The notes: generated by a model from the letters alone, not told the origin. A DNA stretch of 44,946 nucleotides from Synechococcus sp. AG-679-D13 (GCA_003210735.1 QCUM01000016.1:1-44946); one strand, 5' to 3'; positions 1 to 10,094 are shown, numbered from the stretch's first letter. Numbers and translations: made by a program.

Positions 1-13
1 CCAACCATCGGCG

Positions 14-1228
14 GTGCCGTCTGCACTGAGCTGGATCGAGCTCGAGGCTCTCGCCGCACCGGAGACCGATCGAGTGGATGGGCCCACCAACGCCCAGGCG
101 ACTCTGCGTCTGTTCGGACACACGGAAGAGGAGGTGCTGGTCACGCTCTACAGAGATCACCATGCGTGGTGTCCTTATTGCCAGAAAGTCTGGTTGTGGC
201 TGGAGTTCAAGCGGATTCCCTACCGGATCCGCAAGGTGACCATGCGCTGCTACGGCAGCAAGGAACCCTGGTTCCTTGCTGTGGTCCCCTCCGGGATGCT
301 GCCTGCGCTGCAGCTGGACGGGCGGCTGATCACGGAAAGCGATGACATCCTGCTTGCGCTGGAGTCGCGGTTCGGCCCGCTGGGCCTGCCGATGAACAGC
401 GCTGAAGGCCTTCGCCTGCGTCAGCTGGAACGGCTGCTGTTTCAGGCCTGGTGCCTGTGGCTTTGCAGACCCGGCCTCGGGAAATGGGCGGATCAACGGG
501 CCCAGGAGCAGTTCCGCCAGATCGCGCAGCGGTTTGAGCAGGAGCTGCTTCGACAGGAGGGACCGTGGCTGGATGCAGGCACACCAGGGAGCGTGGATCT
601 GGTGTTCGTGCCCTACGTGGAGCGAATGAATGCCTCACTGGCTTACTTCAAGGGCTACAACCTGCGGCGGGAGCATCCCGCCATCGACGCCTGGTTCCTG
701 GCCTTGGAACAGCTCGACACCTACCGGGGCACGCAAAGCGACATGCACACCCATGTGCATGATCTGCCGCCTCAGATGGGCGGCTGCTGGACGAATGACA
801 GTGCAGAAGCCCGGTCGATGGTCGATCGGATCGACTGCGGCGATGGACTGGGGGAAGACGAGGCCAGTTGGGGGGATGCTGATGCTGTGCTTCACAGCCG
901 CATCGCCCTGCAGCGGGTGCTGCGGCACCGGCAACGCCTGCTGACTCTCAATCCATTGGGTGCGGCACGCTTCGACCAACCGCTGCGCTGCGCCCTGACC
1001 CGACTGGTCACGTCAGATCAGCCACAGCCGGATCAACGCAGTGCCCTGGGCCTGCGTCATCTGCGTGACCGAATTTCTGTTCCCAGGGACATGCCACTGC
1101 CGGCAGGCCGTTTGCTGCGCAAGGCCCTTGAAGCCACAGCGGCCCAGGATGGACCAGAGCAACCTCGAAGGCTGCCGGTACGGGATCGGTTCGATCAGGA
1201 CCCCATGCCCTTCGTCACTGCGTCATAA
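14..1228 (+). CDS. Glutathione S-transferase-like protein (start uncertain)
   Basis: This is a soluble GST-family protein of about 404 residues. The thioredoxin-fold N-terminal domain spans roughly residues 42-120, with a CPYC motif at residues 53-56 and a downstream 'VPSGMLPALQLDG' segment ending in 'ITESDDI', the usual glutathione-site Pro and Glu-Ser. A helical C-terminal domain follows to about residue 240; the last 150 residues are an extension I do not recognise. The GTG at position 14 is only the first start inside the window. The frame is open to the window edge, so the true start may lie upstream. A GST next to dnaA is, from memory, the usual marine Synechococcus/Prochlorococcus order. 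The substrate cannot be read from the sequence. Confidence 0.85.
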   Translation: MPSALSWIELEALAAPETDRVDGPTNAQATLRLFGHTEEEVLVTLYRDHHAWCPYCQKVWLWLEFKRIPYRIRKVTMRCYGSKEPWFLAVVPSGMLPALQLDGRLITESDDILLALESRFGPLGLPMNSAEGLRLRQLERLLFQAWCLWLCRPGLGKWADQRAQEQFRQIAQRFEQELLRQEGPWLDAGTPGSVDLVFVPYVERMNASLAYFKGYNLRREHPAIDAWFLALEQLDTYRGTQSDMHTHVHDLPPQMGGCWTNDSAEARSMVDRIDCGDGLGEDEASWGDADAVLHSRIALQRVLRHRQRLLTLNPLGAARFDQPLRCALTRLVTSDQPQPDQRSALGLRHLRDRISVPRDMPLPAGRLLRKALEATAAQDGPEQPRRLPVRDRFDQDPMPFVTAS

Positions 1229-1249
1229 GGTGTTTTTTTCTGCTGTGGC

Positions 1250-1918
1250 GTGACAGCTCAGCCATCCGGCTACCAACCGATTCCGGAGGTCAGCCGGTCC
1301 ACCGAGCTGTTTGAGGTGTCGGTGGCAGAGCTGCATCCCACCCAGTGGTGCATCGGTCTGGCGGAGGTTTGGTCCAGGCAGCAGGACTTCGCCCGCGAGA
1401 CTAGGGAGGCGCGACTGAGTGAACTGAAGCGGAAACCGGTGCCACTGGTGCGGAATGCCGGGGGACATCTGTGGATGGTGGATCGGCACCACCGGCTGCG
1501 AGCGCTGCTGGAACTCGACAACCAGTCCACCACCTGGGGTTATGTGATCGCAGAACTGGACGTCGACGATCACGCCGGCGTGCTTGAGGTGCTCGATCAA
1601 CGGGGCTGGCTGTATCTGTTCGATGGCCGGGGCAATGGCCCCCGCCCACCGCTGGAGCTGCCCCAGTCACTGTTGGATCTCGACGACGACCCTTACCGCA
1701 GCCTGGTCTGGAAGCTGAAGCAGGAGGGTCTGATCAAACCGCAGCGACAGATTCCTTACCACGAGTTCCGCTGGGGCAGCTGGTTGCGGAGTCGCCCCCT
1801 GCCCCCGTTCAGTTCCAGACACCTCAACCCTGCCCTGATTCCCGCCAGACGTCTGGTCTGCTCCCAGGCCGCCTCAGGGATGCCGGGCTGGAAGGGTGAC
1901 GGCAAAAAGTGCCGCTGA
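1250..1918 (+). CDS. ParB-like nuclease-fold protein (ParBc_2 type)
   Basis: This is a 222-residue soluble protein resembling the putative ParB-like family (ParBc_2). It has 'LHPTQWCIGLAEV' near residue 28, a variable loop, then 'WMVDRHHRLRALLELD' at residues 75-90; the DxHHRL segment is the ParB/sulfiredoxin-like signature. There is no helix-turn-helix partitioning domain, so it is not a chromosome-partition ParB. The GTG start lies 21 bases after the GST stop, suggesting co-transcription. Its TGA ends at 1918 and the dnaA stop codon begins at 1919 on the other strand, so the two genes abut tail to tail with no spacer. Family confidence is moderate; the function is unknown. Confidence 0.7.
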   Translation: MTAQPSGYQPIPEVSRSTELFEVSVAELHPTQWCIGLAEVWSRQQDFARETREARLSELKRKPVPLVRNAGGHLWMVDRHHRLRALLELDNQSTTWGYVIAELDVDDHAGVLEVLDQRGWLYLFDGRGNGPRPPLELPQSLLDLDDDPYRSLVWKLKQEGLIKPQRQIPYHEFRWGSWLRSRPLPPFSSRHLNPALIPARRLVCSQAASGMPGWKGDGKKCR

Positions 1919-3304
1919 TCAGCGTTTGCGCCGCGAATCGATCTGGAGCAGGTCCCGTACTTTCTGAACCTGGCCGGCGAGCTGCGGGTCTGATGCCAGT
2001 TTCTTTTCCACCTGATCGATCGCGTACATCACCGTGGTGTGGTCCTTGCCACCGAAGGTGTCCCCGATCCTGGGCAGGCTCAGGTCTGTGCCCTGACGCA
2101 TCAGGTACATCCCCACCTGACGGGCCTGGCTGACCGCACGACGACGGGTGCTGCTCCGCATCTCCTCGGCCGAAACATCAAACACCTCAGAGACCTTGTC
2201 GATCACCTGCTGCGGGGTGACCTCCACCCCCTGGCCGGTGGGGTCGAGCATCGGCGCCACCGACTCCACCGTCATCGGCAGACCGGTGATCGAGGCAAAG
2301 GCCACAGCGCGGGTGAGCGCTCCCTCAAGCTCACGGATGTTGGAGGTGAACCGCCCAGCGATGTACGTGATCAGATCACGGGGCAAGGCCATGCGCTCCT
2401 GTTCGGCCTTTTTGTGCAGGATCGCCATGCGCGTCTCCAGGTCCGGTGCCTGGATATCCGCAATCAACCCCATCTGGAAGCGGGAGATCAACCGTTGCTG
2501 CAGCCGGGGGATCTGACTGGGGGGGCGATCACTGGCAATCACCACCTGTTTGCCGGCTTCGTGCAGAGCATTGAAGGTATGGAAAAACTCCTCCTGGGTG
2601 TACTCCTTGCCCTCGATGAACTGGATGTCGTCCACCAGCAGGAGATCAGCGGCCCGATAACGGTCGCGGAAGGCCTTCATGCCGTCCTTCCGGATGCTGT
2701 CGATCAGATCATTGGTGAAGGTTTCGGTGGAGACGTAGGAAACACGGGCGGAGGGGTCGATCTCCAGGCGGTAGTGACCGATGGCCTGCATTAGGTGGGT
2801 TTTGCCCAGGCCGACTCCGCCGCAGATGAACAGCGGATTGAACTCACGCCCGGGGGCCTCAGCCACTGCCAGGGCCGCCGCATGGGCCATGCGGCTGTTG
2901 GGCCCAACCACAAAACGGCCGAATACATAACGGGGATTCAGCCCCGGCAGCACCCGCCGCGGAGCACCCGAGGCAACGGGGTCCGGAGCGGCAACCGCAT
3001 CCGCGGCCATGGGCTGAAGCGGCTCGGCCAAGTCCTCTGAGGGAGCCGCCATCGTCGAGTCGGCCAGAACCACCACCTGGATCGGACGACCGCAGACGCC
3101 ACTGGCCAGCTCCGCAATGCTCGGCAGCAGCTGCTCCCTCAGCCGCACGCCGGCGAAGGGGTTGGGCGCGAGCAGGCGCAGCTCCCCATTGGCAAATCCG
3201 CTGCACCCGGTAGGACGGATAAAGGTTTCGAATGTGGGCTTGCTGAGCTTGGCCTGCAGGCCTTCCTGGACCTTCAGCCAGAGCTCCTCGCCCGTCAAAA
3301 CCAC
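1919..3304 (-). CDS. dnaA: Chromosomal replication initiator protein DnaA
   Basis: DnaA of 461 residues. It has domain I ('[20 protein letters not shown]'), a poorly conserved linker, and an AAA+ domain with Walker A GGVGLGKT near residues 162-169 and Walker B LLLVDDIQ near 221-228. The C-terminal DNA-binding domain carries the DnaA signature '[11 protein letters not shown]'. An ATG 13 codons further upstream is open, but the GTG at 3304 is preceded by a perfect AGGAGG nine bases away, and domain I begins immediately after it, so I chose GTG. The gene is divergent from the htrA-like gene. I see no cluster of DnaA boxes nearby, so this locus is probably not oriC. Confidence 0.97.
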   Translation of the reverse strand: MVLTGEELWLKVQEGLQAKLSKPTFETFIRPTGCSGFANGELRLLAPNPFAGVRLREQLLPSIAELASGVCGRPIQVVVLADSTMAAPSEDLAEPLQPMAADAVAAPDPVASGAPRRVLPGLNPRYVFGRFVVGPNSRMAHAAALAVAEAPGREFNPLFICGGVGLGKTHLMQAIGHYRLEIDPSARVSYVSTETFTNDLIDSIRKDGMKAFRDRYRAADLLLVDDIQFIEGKEYTQEEFFHTFNALHEAGKQVVIASDRPPSQIPRLQQRLISRFQMGLIADIQAPDLETRMAILHKKAEQERMALPRDLITYIAGRFTSNIRELEGALTRAVAFASITGLPMTVESVAPMLDPTGQGVEVTPQQVIDKVSEVFDVSAEEMRSSTRRRAVSQARQVGMYLMRQGTDLSLPRIGDTFGGKDHTTVMYAIDQVEKKLASDPQLAGQVQKVRDLLQIDSRRKR

Positions 3305-3313
3305 AGCCGCAAT

Positions 3314-3319
3314 CCTCCT
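3314..3319 (-). promoter_or_regulatory. Shine-Dalgarno site that sets the dnaA start
   Basis: On the minus strand the hexamer AGGAGG lies nine bases before the GTG at 3302-3304. It is a full match to the anti-SD sequence, whereas the upstream in-frame start at 3343 has no such site. It therefore supports a 461-residue rather than a 474-residue DnaA. Confidence 0.8.
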
Positions 3320-3387
3320 GAAAGTTGAATCTACGCACGCCATCCGGATCGGTCAGCTTTAAATGTTGCAGCCGTGATCGCCCCTGG

Positions 3388-4518
3388 ATGCAGCGTCCAA
3401 AGCGTTGGATCGGGCTCAGCCTGATCGTCACAACCCTGACGTCCTGCAGCCTGATGCCGGACCTGGGCCGCCGAAATGCTGAGCTGCCGGAGAGCAAACC
3501 TCCGGTGGTGAACGATCAGCCCCGCGTTGCACCACTGCAACCCGGCGAAAATGTGATCGTGCGTGCCGTGGAAAGGGTCGGGCCGGCGGTGGTCCGTATC
3601 GACACGGTGAAGGAAATCAGTAATCCGCTTGGGAGGATGCTGGGTCTTGGTCCGTCGACCCAGCGCCAACAGGGTCAGGGCTCCGGTTTCATCACCCGTG
3701 CCAACGGTTTGATCTTCACGAACGAACACGTGGTGAGGGGTGCCGATCGGGTGGCAGTCACCCTGCCCGATGGGCGTCGTTTCAACGGCAAGGTTCTCGG
3801 CGGTGATCCGCTCACCGATGTAGCCGTGGTGAAAGTGGTTGCCGACAACCTGCCGGTGGCCAGCCTGGGCAATTCCGACCTGCTGCGTCCAGGGGAGTGG
3901 GCCATTGCCATCGGCAATCCCTTCGGCCTGAACAACACCGTGACCGCAGGGATCATCAGCGCGGTCGGACGGACGGACGCCAACATCGGCGAGGGCCAGC
4001 GGGTTCCTTACATCCAGACGGATGCCGCGGTGAACCCCGGCAACAGCGGTGGTCCGCTGATCAGCGCCACGGGACAGGTGATCGGCATGAACACAGCCAT
4101 CCGCAAAGCCCCCGGGGCTGGTCTCAGCTTCGCGGTGCCGATCAATCTCACCAAGCGCATTGCCCAGCAGATCGTGCGCACCGGACAGGCCTCGCACCCA
4201 TTCATCGGAGTGCACCTGCTCGAACTCACCCCCGAAGTGGCCCGCGAGATCAACACCAACAGCCCCCGCTGCAACCTGCCTGAAACCAATGGCGTTGTGG
4301 GGGTTGAGGTTTTGGAAAGCAGCCCAGCGGAGGCAGGCGGGATCCGGCAGTGCGATCTGATCCTCAGGGTGAATGACACCGCTGTGGACAACCCTGCCGA
4401 TGTGCAACTGGCGGTGGACCGGGGCTTGGTGGGTCGCTCCATGCCGATCACAGTTCAGCGCGACGGACTGGAGCAAGTGCTTCAGGTTCAGCCGCGGGAG
4501 CTGCCGCGCGACCGCTGA
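3388..4518 (+). CDS. HtrA/Deg-type serine protease, lipoprotein
   Basis: This is a 376-residue trypsin-like protease plus PDZ protein, a quality-control protease of the cell envelope. From the ATG at 3388 the protein opens with a basic start, a hydrophobic stretch and a lipobox ending at Cys20 (LTSC), so it is probably lipid-anchored. The catalytic triad is visible: His114 in 'TNEHVV', Asp144 in 'LTDVAVV' and Ser220 in 'NPGNSGGPL'. One PDZ domain follows at roughly residues 270-370. The longer ORF from 3325 would place residues before the signal peptide and overlap the dnaA leader, so I reject that start. The gene is followed after one base by a glycosyltransferase-like gene. Confidence 0.93.
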   Translation: MQRPKRWIGLSLIVTTLTSCSLMPDLGRRNAELPESKPPVVNDQPRVAPLQPGENVIVRAVERVGPAVVRIDTVKEISNPLGRMLGLGPSTQRQQGQGSGFITRANGLIFTNEHVVRGADRVAVTLPDGRRFNGKVLGGDPLTDVAVVKVVADNLPVASLGNSDLLRPGEWAIAIGNPFGLNNTVTAGIISAVGRTDANIGEGQRVPYIQTDAAVNPGNSGGPLISATGQVIGMNTAIRKAPGAGLSFAVPINLTKRIAQQIVRTGQASHPFIGVHLLELTPEVAREINTNSPRCNLPETNGVVGVEVLESSPAEAGGIRQCDLILRVNDTAVDNPADVQLAVDRGLVGRSMPITVQRDGLEQVLQVQPRELPRDR

Positions 4519-4519
4519 G

Positions 4520-5170
4520 ATGCAACCTGAGGCCGGCCTGGTGGTGATGGCGCGCTGGCCGGGTAGCGGCCGTTGCAAGCGAAGACTGGCCAAAGATCTG
4601 GCCGAACAACTGGGGCTGTCGGCCAGCGCGGAACGAAGTGCCAGGCTGCAGCGCCAGCTCTGCAGCCACACGCTGAACGTTGCCCGTCGAGAACAAGACT
4701 GGGGACGAATCAGTCCGGTTCTGGCCATCCGTGGTCTAGGGCCCAGAGCGGCCCTTCGCTGGGGAAGGCAACAGGGCATCCAACGGATTCGGCGCCAGGG
4801 GAGTGGAGGTCTGGGAGTCTTGTTGAAGCGGCAATTGCTGCAGGAACGGCACTGGAGGAGGCCCACCCTCGTGATCGGGACCGACCTGCCGGACCTCAGT
4901 CACCACGACCTGCACGATGCGCTGACGCGGTTGAAGCGGTGCGATCTTGTGCTGGGACCAGCGGCCGACGGGGGCTATTGGTTGATCGGCTTCAGCAGGC
5001 GTCTGATGAGCGATCCAGAGCGCTGGCCGCTGAGTGGTATTCCCTGGGGAGAAGACACCGTTTGCAGGCGCACCCTGGAGGCTGCTCAGGTGGGTGGTTG
5101 TTCCACCGCTCTGCTGCAGCACCGCTGCGATATCGACCATCTTCAGGATCTGAAGCCATGGCTGGGCTGA
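4520..5170 (+). CDS. TIGR04282-type (DUF2064) glycosyltransferase-like protein
   Basis: This is a 216-residue member of the DUF2064/TIGR04282 group. It opens with 'GLVVMARWPGSGRCKRRLA', the typical 'K.P..G..KTRL'-like start, and has 'LVIGTDLPDL' near residue 117 and 'LVLGPAADGGYWLIG' near residue 145, the nucleotide-sugar-transferase-like core. The ATG lies one base after the htrA stop. It overlaps the next gene by 13 bases, so the two are translated together. The 04282/04283 pair is often linked to arsenosugar biosynthesis, but no arsenite methyltransferase or ArsS gene is in this window, so that role is not supported here. Confidence 0.85.
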   Translation: MQPEAGLVVMARWPGSGRCKRRLAKDLAEQLGLSASAERSARLQRQLCSHTLNVARREQDWGRISPVLAIRGLGPRAALRWGRQQGIQRIRRQGSGGLGVLLKRQLLQERHWRRPTLVIGTDLPDLSHHDLHDALTRLKRCDLVLGPAADGGYWLIGFSRRLMSDPERWPLSGIPWGEDTVCRRTLEAAQVGGCSTALLQHRCDIDHLQDLKPWLG

Positions 5171-5844
5171 CGGTGCTGATCCCGACGCTCAATGAAGCGT
5201 CGCGACTGTCATTGCTGCTGGCGGATCTGGCGCACTGGCCCCACGCCTTACAGGTGCTGGTGGTGGATGGAGGAAGCGTGGATGCCACCCGCGCAGCGGC
5301 CACCCTTGCCGGAGCATCCGTGCTGATCAGTCCTGAGCGCGGAAGGGGCCAACAACTGATCAAAGGCATGGCCCACGCCCGCCATGACTGGCGATTGGTC
5401 CTCCATGCCGACAGCCGTCTGGGCCATGACTGGACCGATGCCGTCAAGGCGGTTCTGCTCGAAAACGGCAGCGAAGGGTGTGGATGGTATTTCGACCTGC
5501 GGATCGATGCTGAACGTCTGATGCTGCGCCTGTTGGAGGGGAGCGTGGCCTTGCGTTCAAGCCTTGGGCAGCGTCCCTACGGAGACCAGGGTTTGCTGAT
5601 CCATCGCAGCCTTATGGAGGCAGCAGGGGGATACAACCCTCTGCCGTTGATGGAGGACCTCGACATGGTGCAACGCATCACAGCGATCAGCCGGATGCAG
5701 CGCATCGGTTGCGCGATCACCACCAGCGCACGTCGATGGGAAACCCGCGGCGTGTTGCACCAGGCTTGGCGCAATGCACTGCTGCGCCGCGACTGGGCCC
5801 GGGGCGAAGCGCTGGATCTGCTGGTGCGGCGTTACAACAGCTGA
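5158..5844 (+). CDS. TIGR04283-type family 2 glycosyltransferase
   Basis: This is a 228-residue GT-A fold glycosyltransferase. It starts with 'LTVLIPTLNEASRL', has 'LVVDGGSVDAT' near residue 36 (the nucleotide-binding aspartate), 'VLHADSRL' (DxD-like metal site) near residue 80, and 'PLMEDLDMVQR' (acceptor-side EDxD-like motif) near residue 165. There is no clear membrane span. The ATG at 5158 overlaps the preceding TIGR04282-type gene by 13 bases in another frame. The two form a conserved pair acting on an unknown, probably sugar-linked, acceptor. Confidence 0.88.
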   Translation: MAGLTVLIPTLNEASRLSLLLADLAHWPHALQVLVVDGGSVDATRAAATLAGASVLISPERGRGQQLIKGMAHARHDWRLVLHADSRLGHDWTDAVKAVLLENGSEGCGWYFDLRIDAERLMLRLLEGSVALRSSLGQRPYGDQGLLIHRSLMEAAGGYNPLPLMEDLDMVQRITAISRMQRIGCAITTSARRWETRGVLHQAWRNALLRRDWARGEALDLLVRRYNS

Positions 5845-5850
5845 GGCGAT

Positions 5851-6363
5851 TCAGCTGGAATACCAGAACGCGCATCGATGGCCCTCGGGCTCCAGCTCCC
5901 AACCCTGCCGCTGATAGAAGTTCACAACGCCAGGATCGGCAAAGAGGCTGACCCGCTCCGTTCCCATCTCCTGCAACGCCTCGAGTACGTAGGTCATCAT
6001 CTGTTGACCAAGCCCGTTGCCCTGATACCGGGGATGCACAGCGACATCCCAGACCGTGGCTTCGAATACCCCATCACCGGTGCAACGGGCGAAACCAACC
6101 AGCCGCGGCACCCTCGGATCATGGCGCCACAAACCAACCTTCAGAAGGCTGTGGGTGAGAGCCTTGCGCACCCGACGAACCGGGCGTCGACTCCAGCCAA
6201 CAGCTTCCAGCAGTTGCTCCAGCTCCACCAGGTCAAACGGATGGATCTGGCTAAATATCAGGGAGATCTGATCGTTTGGAGTGGCGCACAAACGGGCCTG
6301 TTTGCCGTACTGCTCAAGCAACGCCGGCTCTGGAATCTGAAGAGGTGACGTTGGTGTGATCAC
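5851..6363 (-). CDS. GNAT-family N-acetyltransferase
   Basis: This is a 170-residue single GNAT domain. The acetyl-CoA binding motif A is 'VAVHPRYQGNGLGQQMM' near residues 117-133 (R/Q-x-x-G-x-G), followed by 'VSLFADPGVVNFYQRQGW', the usual C-terminal motif. It resembles the cyanobacterial/plastid group related to chloroplast NSI/SNAT acetyltransferases; this placement is from memory and the substrate is open. It begins with GTG inside a GTGA overlap with the stop of the ABC transporter gene (bases 6360-6363), so it is the last gene of the hisG - ABC - GNAT operon. It converges with the TIGR04283-type gene, leaving six bases between the stops. Confidence 0.9.
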   Translation of the reverse strand: MITPTSPLQIPEPALLEQYGKQARLCATPNDQISLIFSQIHPFDLVELEQLLEAVGWSRRPVRRVRKALTHSLLKVGLWRHDPRVPRLVGFARCTGDGVFEATVWDVAVHPRYQGNGLGQQMMTYVLEALQEMGTERVSLFADPGVVNFYQRQGWELEPEGHRCAFWYSS

Positions 6364-8138
6364 AGGCGAGCCAGTCCTCTTTCCTGCAGGTCGGCCAACT
6401 GGGCATAAAGACCACCTTGATCCCTCAGCTCCCGATGAGTGCCCTGCTCAATCAATTCGCCTCGGCGCAGAACCAGGATCCGGTCCGATGCCTCGACCGT
6501 GGCCAACCGATGGGCGATCACAACCGCCGTTCGTTTCTGCAACAGCCGGTCGAGATCGCCCTGCAGAGTCGCTTCCGTGGCTGGATCCATGAAGGCTGTG
6601 GCCTCATCCATCACCAGAACGGTGGGATTGCGAATCGCAACGCGGGCCACCGCAAGCAGCTGTCGCTCACCGGAGGACAAATTGCCGCCCCGTTCGCGCA
6701 GCTCGGTCTCCAGGCCGGCAGGGAGTCTCCCCAGCAGATCCTGCAGGCCGAGGTCACGGCAGATGCGCTCCAGCTCTCCATCACTGATCGGAGCGTTCAG
6801 ACGCAGATTGTCTGCCACATTTCCGCTGAACAAAAAGGTGTCCTGAAGCACGACTCCGAGCTGACGACGCAGATCGGCGATCGGGATGGAGCGGATGTCT
6901 CGACCATCCAGAAGAATCCGACCCTGCTGGGGTTCGTACAGACGACACAGCAGACGAATCACCGTGGTCTTGCCAGACCCCGTTGGACCCACCAGGGCGA
7001 CATGCTCCCCGGGAGCAATGCGGAATGAGAGGTTGCGCAGAATCGGCTCATCCGGCCGGTAGCAGAAACTCACGTTTTCAAAGACCACCTCTCCCAGCCC
7101 GGAACCCTCCAGAGGCCTGGCATTGGAGTCCTCCACGATTTCGAGGGGTTGCTCGAGCAGTTCTCCAATGCGTTCAACGGCGGTGAGACCGCCTTGGATC
7201 TGGGTGAACCGTTCCGCCAGCTGACGGAGAGGATCAAACAATCGCTGGGAATAAAGAATGAACGTGGTGAGGATCCCGAGACCCATGGCTCCACTGGTCA
7301 CCAGATAACCGCCCAGGGCGAGCACCACGGCCACAGCCCCCAGGGAGACCCACTCGAGGAAAGCGGAAATGCTGCTGTCGTAAAAAATCGTGCCGTTGAC
7401 GGCACGTCGATAAGCCGAACCGGTGCGAGCGAAGCGGGAGCCGTTCACGGCCTCGCGTCGGAACATCTGCACCACCTCAAGGCCCTGCAGGTTCTCCTGA
7501 AAATCGGCATTGAGCTGAGAGAGCTCCTCTCTCACGGTGTAGTTAACCCTGCGATATCGGCTCTGAAGCCAGAGAACAAAGCAGGTCACCGGAATCTGTG
7601 TGAACAGGAGCAACAGCCCCAGGCGCCATTCGATCAACAGCATCGAGCTGGCGATCACCAACAGAGTGACGAGGTCTCCGAGAACACCGACAGCACCGCT
7701 GCCAAAAACTTCCCCTAACGCATCGACGTCACTGGTGAGGCGGGTGAGCAGCTTGCCAACGGGCATGCCGTCGTGAAAACGAAGCGACAACGCCAGGGAG
7801 TGCCGAAACAGGTCGTCACGAATACGAGCGGTGAGCCGCTGGCCCACAGCCTGAATATTGAAGCTCTGCACCCCCTGCAGCGCCAGACGCAGCAGCACTG
7901 ACAGCAACAACAGCCCAACGATCACCCGGATCGCCACGGTGGTGCCGAGATCAGCCAACCAGGGAAAACTGGCTTCTCCACGAAGCACGCTGATCGCCTG
8001 GCCCACAAGCAGCGGCTGGATGGCGCCAGCCAGAGCCACTGGCACCAGCATCACCAGGGTGAGCAACAACCTGCGCCGGTCGTGAATCAGATAGCGCCCT
8101 AGCCTTCTGACGCGTTTCCAGTCAGCGCGTGCGCTCAT
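6360..8138 (-). CDS. ABC transporter, fused permease and ATPase (MdlB/MsbA-like exporter)
   Basis: This 592-residue half-transporter has six predicted membrane helices in residues 20-310 and a nucleotide-binding domain in 350-590. It has Walker A GPTGSGKT at 384-391, Q-loop Gln432, signature LSSGERQ at 487-493 and Walker B VLVMDE at 507-512, so it should be an active ATPase that works as a dimer. The family exports lipids, peptides or drugs; the substrate cannot be read. Its ATG overlaps the hisG stop (ATGA, 8135-8138) and its stop overlaps the GNAT start, giving a tightly coupled operon. Confidence 0.95.
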   Translation of the reverse strand: MSARADWKRVRRLGRYLIHDRRRLLLTLVMLVPVALAGAIQPLLVGQAISVLRGEASFPWLADLGTTVAIRVIVGLLLLSVLLRLALQGVQSFNIQAVGQRLTARIRDDLFRHSLALSLRFHDGMPVGKLLTRLTSDVDALGEVFGSGAVGVLGDLVTLLVIASSMLLIEWRLGLLLLFTQIPVTCFVLWLQSRYRRVNYTVREELSQLNADFQENLQGLEVVQMFRREAVNGSRFARTGSAYRRAVNGTIFYDSSISAFLEWVSLGAVAVVLALGGYLVTSGAMGLGILTTFILYSQRLFDPLRQLAERFTQIQGGLTAVERIGELLEQPLEIVEDSNARPLEGSGLGEVVFENVSFCYRPDEPILRNLSFRIAPGEHVALVGPTGSGKTTVIRLLCRLYEPQQGRILLDGRDIRSIPIADLRRQLGVVLQDTFLFSGNVADNLRLNAPISDGELERICRDLGLQDLLGRLPAGLETELRERGGNLSSGERQLLAVARVAIRNPTVLVMDEATAFMDPATEATLQGDLDRLLQKRTAVVIAHRLATVEASDRILVLRRGELIEQGTHRELRDQGGLYAQLADLQERGLARL

Positions 8139-8785
8139 GCAGTCGCTCCAACCGGACTGGCTGACCGCATCGCGTCAACAATCCCGGACAGAGATCCGTC
8201 ATCCAGACGCATGGACAAGGGATGCCCCACGAGTCGGGCCGTGGACTGGAACAGAGTCTCAATGGCCACCAGTCCGTTGTCCTTCAACGTTCGACCGGTG
8301 GCCACCAGATCGACAATCGCTTCAGACATTCCCGTGATCGGCCCGAGCTCGACGGATCCATTGAGATGCACCAGTTCCACCGGCAGATCAAGGGCATCGA
8401 AATACTCACGGGCGCAGTGGGTGAACTTGCTGGCCACGCGGCAATGGGGCGGAAGATCAGCCGCGCGTTCGTAACCGCTGCTGGACTTCACAGCAACGGC
8501 CATCCTGCAGCCACCAAAACCAAGATCCACCAGCTGGGCCACGGGCAGCTGGTGCTCTTTCAAAACGTCATGACCGACCACACCCAGCTGAGCCTGGCCA
8601 TAGGACACATAGGTGGGAACATCACCATTACGCACCAACAGCGCCCGGGCACGGCCGCAGGGAGTCGGCAGCATCAGCTGACGGTTGTCTTTGTCCAGGA
8701 CAGCTGAGAAATCAAGACCAGCTGCTGCAAAGCGCGCCACTGATTCTTTGAGAAGGGCACCCTTTGCCAGTGCAACGGTGATCAT
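8135..8785 (-). CDS. hisG: ATP phosphoribosyltransferase, short form
   Basis: HisG catalyses the first step of histidine biosynthesis, joining ATP and PRPP. From the ATG at 8785 it is 216 residues, the length of the short HisG type, which needs the HisZ regulatory subunit; hisZ is not in this window. The start '[12 protein letters not shown]', '[20 protein letters not shown]' and the PRPP loop '[13 protein letters not shown]' (155-167) are clear. The frame is open another 54 codons upstream, but that part overlaps gloB and does not match the family. It heads the operon with the ABC exporter and GNAT genes and is divergent from gloB with 40 bases between starts. Confidence 0.96.
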   Translation of the reverse strand: MITVALAKGALLKESVARFAAAGLDFSAVLDKDNRQLMLPTPCGRARALLVRNGDVPTYVSYGQAQLGVVGHDVLKEHQLPVAQLVDLGFGGCRMAVAVKSSSGYERAADLPPHCRVASKFTHCAREYFDALDLPVELVHLNGSVELGPITGMSEAIVDLVATGRTLKDNGLVAIETLFQSTARLVGHPLSMRLDDGSLSGIVDAMRSASPVGATA

Positions 8786-8825
8786 GGAGTCAGCGTTGAC
8801 CGGGAAACCAGGCAGGACTTTAACG

Positions 8826-9575
8826 ATGCGATCCACGCTGCATGCGCTTCCAGTGCTGCAGGACAACATCATCTGGATCCTGGTGCGGGGCCAGAACGCT
8901 GTGGTGGTGGACCCCGCGGTCAGCGAACCGGTGGTGGCATGGCTCAATGAGCAGCAATTGCAGCTGGTTGCAGTCCTGCAGACGCATCACCATGCAGATC
9001 ACATCGGTGGGACTCCGGGGCTTCTAAAAATCTGGCCAGAAGCGGATGTAGTGGCGTCTGCTGCCGATCGCAAGCGCATTCCCTTCCAGACCATCTCCGT
9101 GAGCGATGGCGACAGGATCACGCTGATGGACCACAGCTTTGAAGTGCTGGGCGTGGCTGCTCACACCGCTCATCACATCGCATTTGTCGTGGATGCTGAA
9201 ACCGAGCAGGACCCTGGTCCTGTGCTGTTCTGCGGCGACACACTCTTTTCCGGAGGCTGCGGGCGTCTGTTCGAAGGAACTGCAAACGATATGCACCGAG
9301 CTCTGCAACGGCTCGACGCCCTGCCAGGAGACACAAAGGTATGTTGCGCCCACGAGTACACCGAAAACAATCTGCGCTGGGCCCGCGCACTGAGGCCGGA
9401 AGATCCGGCGATTCAACGCCGAGCCGAGGCCGTGTTCGCACTGCGCTCCCGTGGCGAACTCACCCTCCCCAGCAGCATTGGCGAAGAACGTTGCAGCAAT
9501 CTGTTCCTGCGTGCCGGATCAGCCGATGAAGTCGCCAGGCTTCGGCACCACAAGGATCATTGGAAGGAGGGTTGA
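8826..9575 (+). CDS. gloB: Hydroxyacylglutathione hydrolase (glyoxalase II)
   Basis: This is a metallo-beta-lactamase-fold enzyme of 249 residues that hydrolyses S-lactoylglutathione, completing methylglyoxal detoxification. The metal motif THHHADH is at residues 53-59, with further ligands in 'HTAHHIAF', '[13 protein letters not shown]' and '[13 protein letters not shown]'; the last two are typical of true GloB rather than generic MBL proteins. I start it at the ATG at 8826, with AGGA upstream, because the longer ORF runs back over hisG. A glutathione-dependent enzyme fits with the GST at the left end of the window. Confidence 0.94.
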   Translation: MRSTLHALPVLQDNIIWILVRGQNAVVVDPAVSEPVVAWLNEQQLQLVAVLQTHHHADHIGGTPGLLKIWPEADVVASAADRKRIPFQTISVSDGDRITLMDHSFEVLGVAAHTAHHIAFVVDAETEQDPGPVLFCGDTLFSGGCGRLFEGTANDMHRALQRLDALPGDTKVCCAHEYTENNLRWARALRPEDPAIQRRAEAVFALRSRGELTLPSSIGEERCSNLFLRAGSADEVARLRHHKDHWKEG

Positions 9576-9646
9576 TGCTGGCTCATTCCTGAACCAGAGC
9601 GAAAACGGCTGAAGGCGATGATCGGCCCCAGCACTGCAACTTCGAC

Positions 9647-10036
9647 ATGCCCGCCAAGGCGATCACCACCACTGCGGCACCGGCCCCCGTCGGTCCATAC
9701 AACCAGGCTGTCCTTGCAGGCGGATGGCTGTACTGCTCAGGCCAGATTCCCCTGGACCCAACAACCGGAGCAATGGTGGGTGACGGCGACGTTGCAGAAG
9801 AAACACGCCAGGTGCTGAAGAACCTTGTGGCCGTTCTCAACGAAGCAGGTGCCACCGCGGCGCAGGTGGTACGCACCACCGTTTTCCTGGCGGATCTGGG
9901 GGATTTCCAGACTGTTAATCACCTTTATGCAGACGTTTTCGGCGATGGAGTGAGCCCCGCAAGGGCCTGCGTGCAGGTGGCGGCCCTTCCCAAAGGAGCT
10001 CGTGTGGAAATCGACTGTGTGGCCTGGCTCGGTTGA
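9647..10036 (+). CDS. ridA: RidA-family enamine/imine deaminase
   Basis: This is a 129-residue RidA (YjgF/YER057c/UK114) protein. The family hydrolyses reactive 2-aminoacrylate-type enamines and protects PLP enzymes; it works as a trimer. Family marks are 'PVGPYNQAV', 'LYCSGQIPLDP', 'VLKNLVAVLNEAG', and the C-terminal 'SPARACVQVAALPKGARVEID' with the conserved catalytic-site Arg and Glu. It lies 71 bases after gloB on the same strand; a promoter in that gap is possible. Confidence 0.95.
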   Translation: MPAKAITTTAAPAPVGPYNQAVLAGGWLYCSGQIPLDPTTGAMVGDGDVAEETRQVLKNLVAVLNEAGATAAQVVRTTVFLADLGDFQTVNHLYADVFGDGVSPARACVQVAALPKGARVEIDCVAWLG

Positions 10037-10094
10037 CGCTGGGTGCTGCATCACCTGCGTCGGTACCAGGGGCCGACGCAGGAATAGTCTGTTA

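Noticed and set aside
1919..3400. Possible oriC beside dnaA
   Set aside because: No cluster of DnaA boxes (TTATCCACA-like) is visible, and from general knowledge cyanobacterial oriC usually lies elsewhere (near dnaN).
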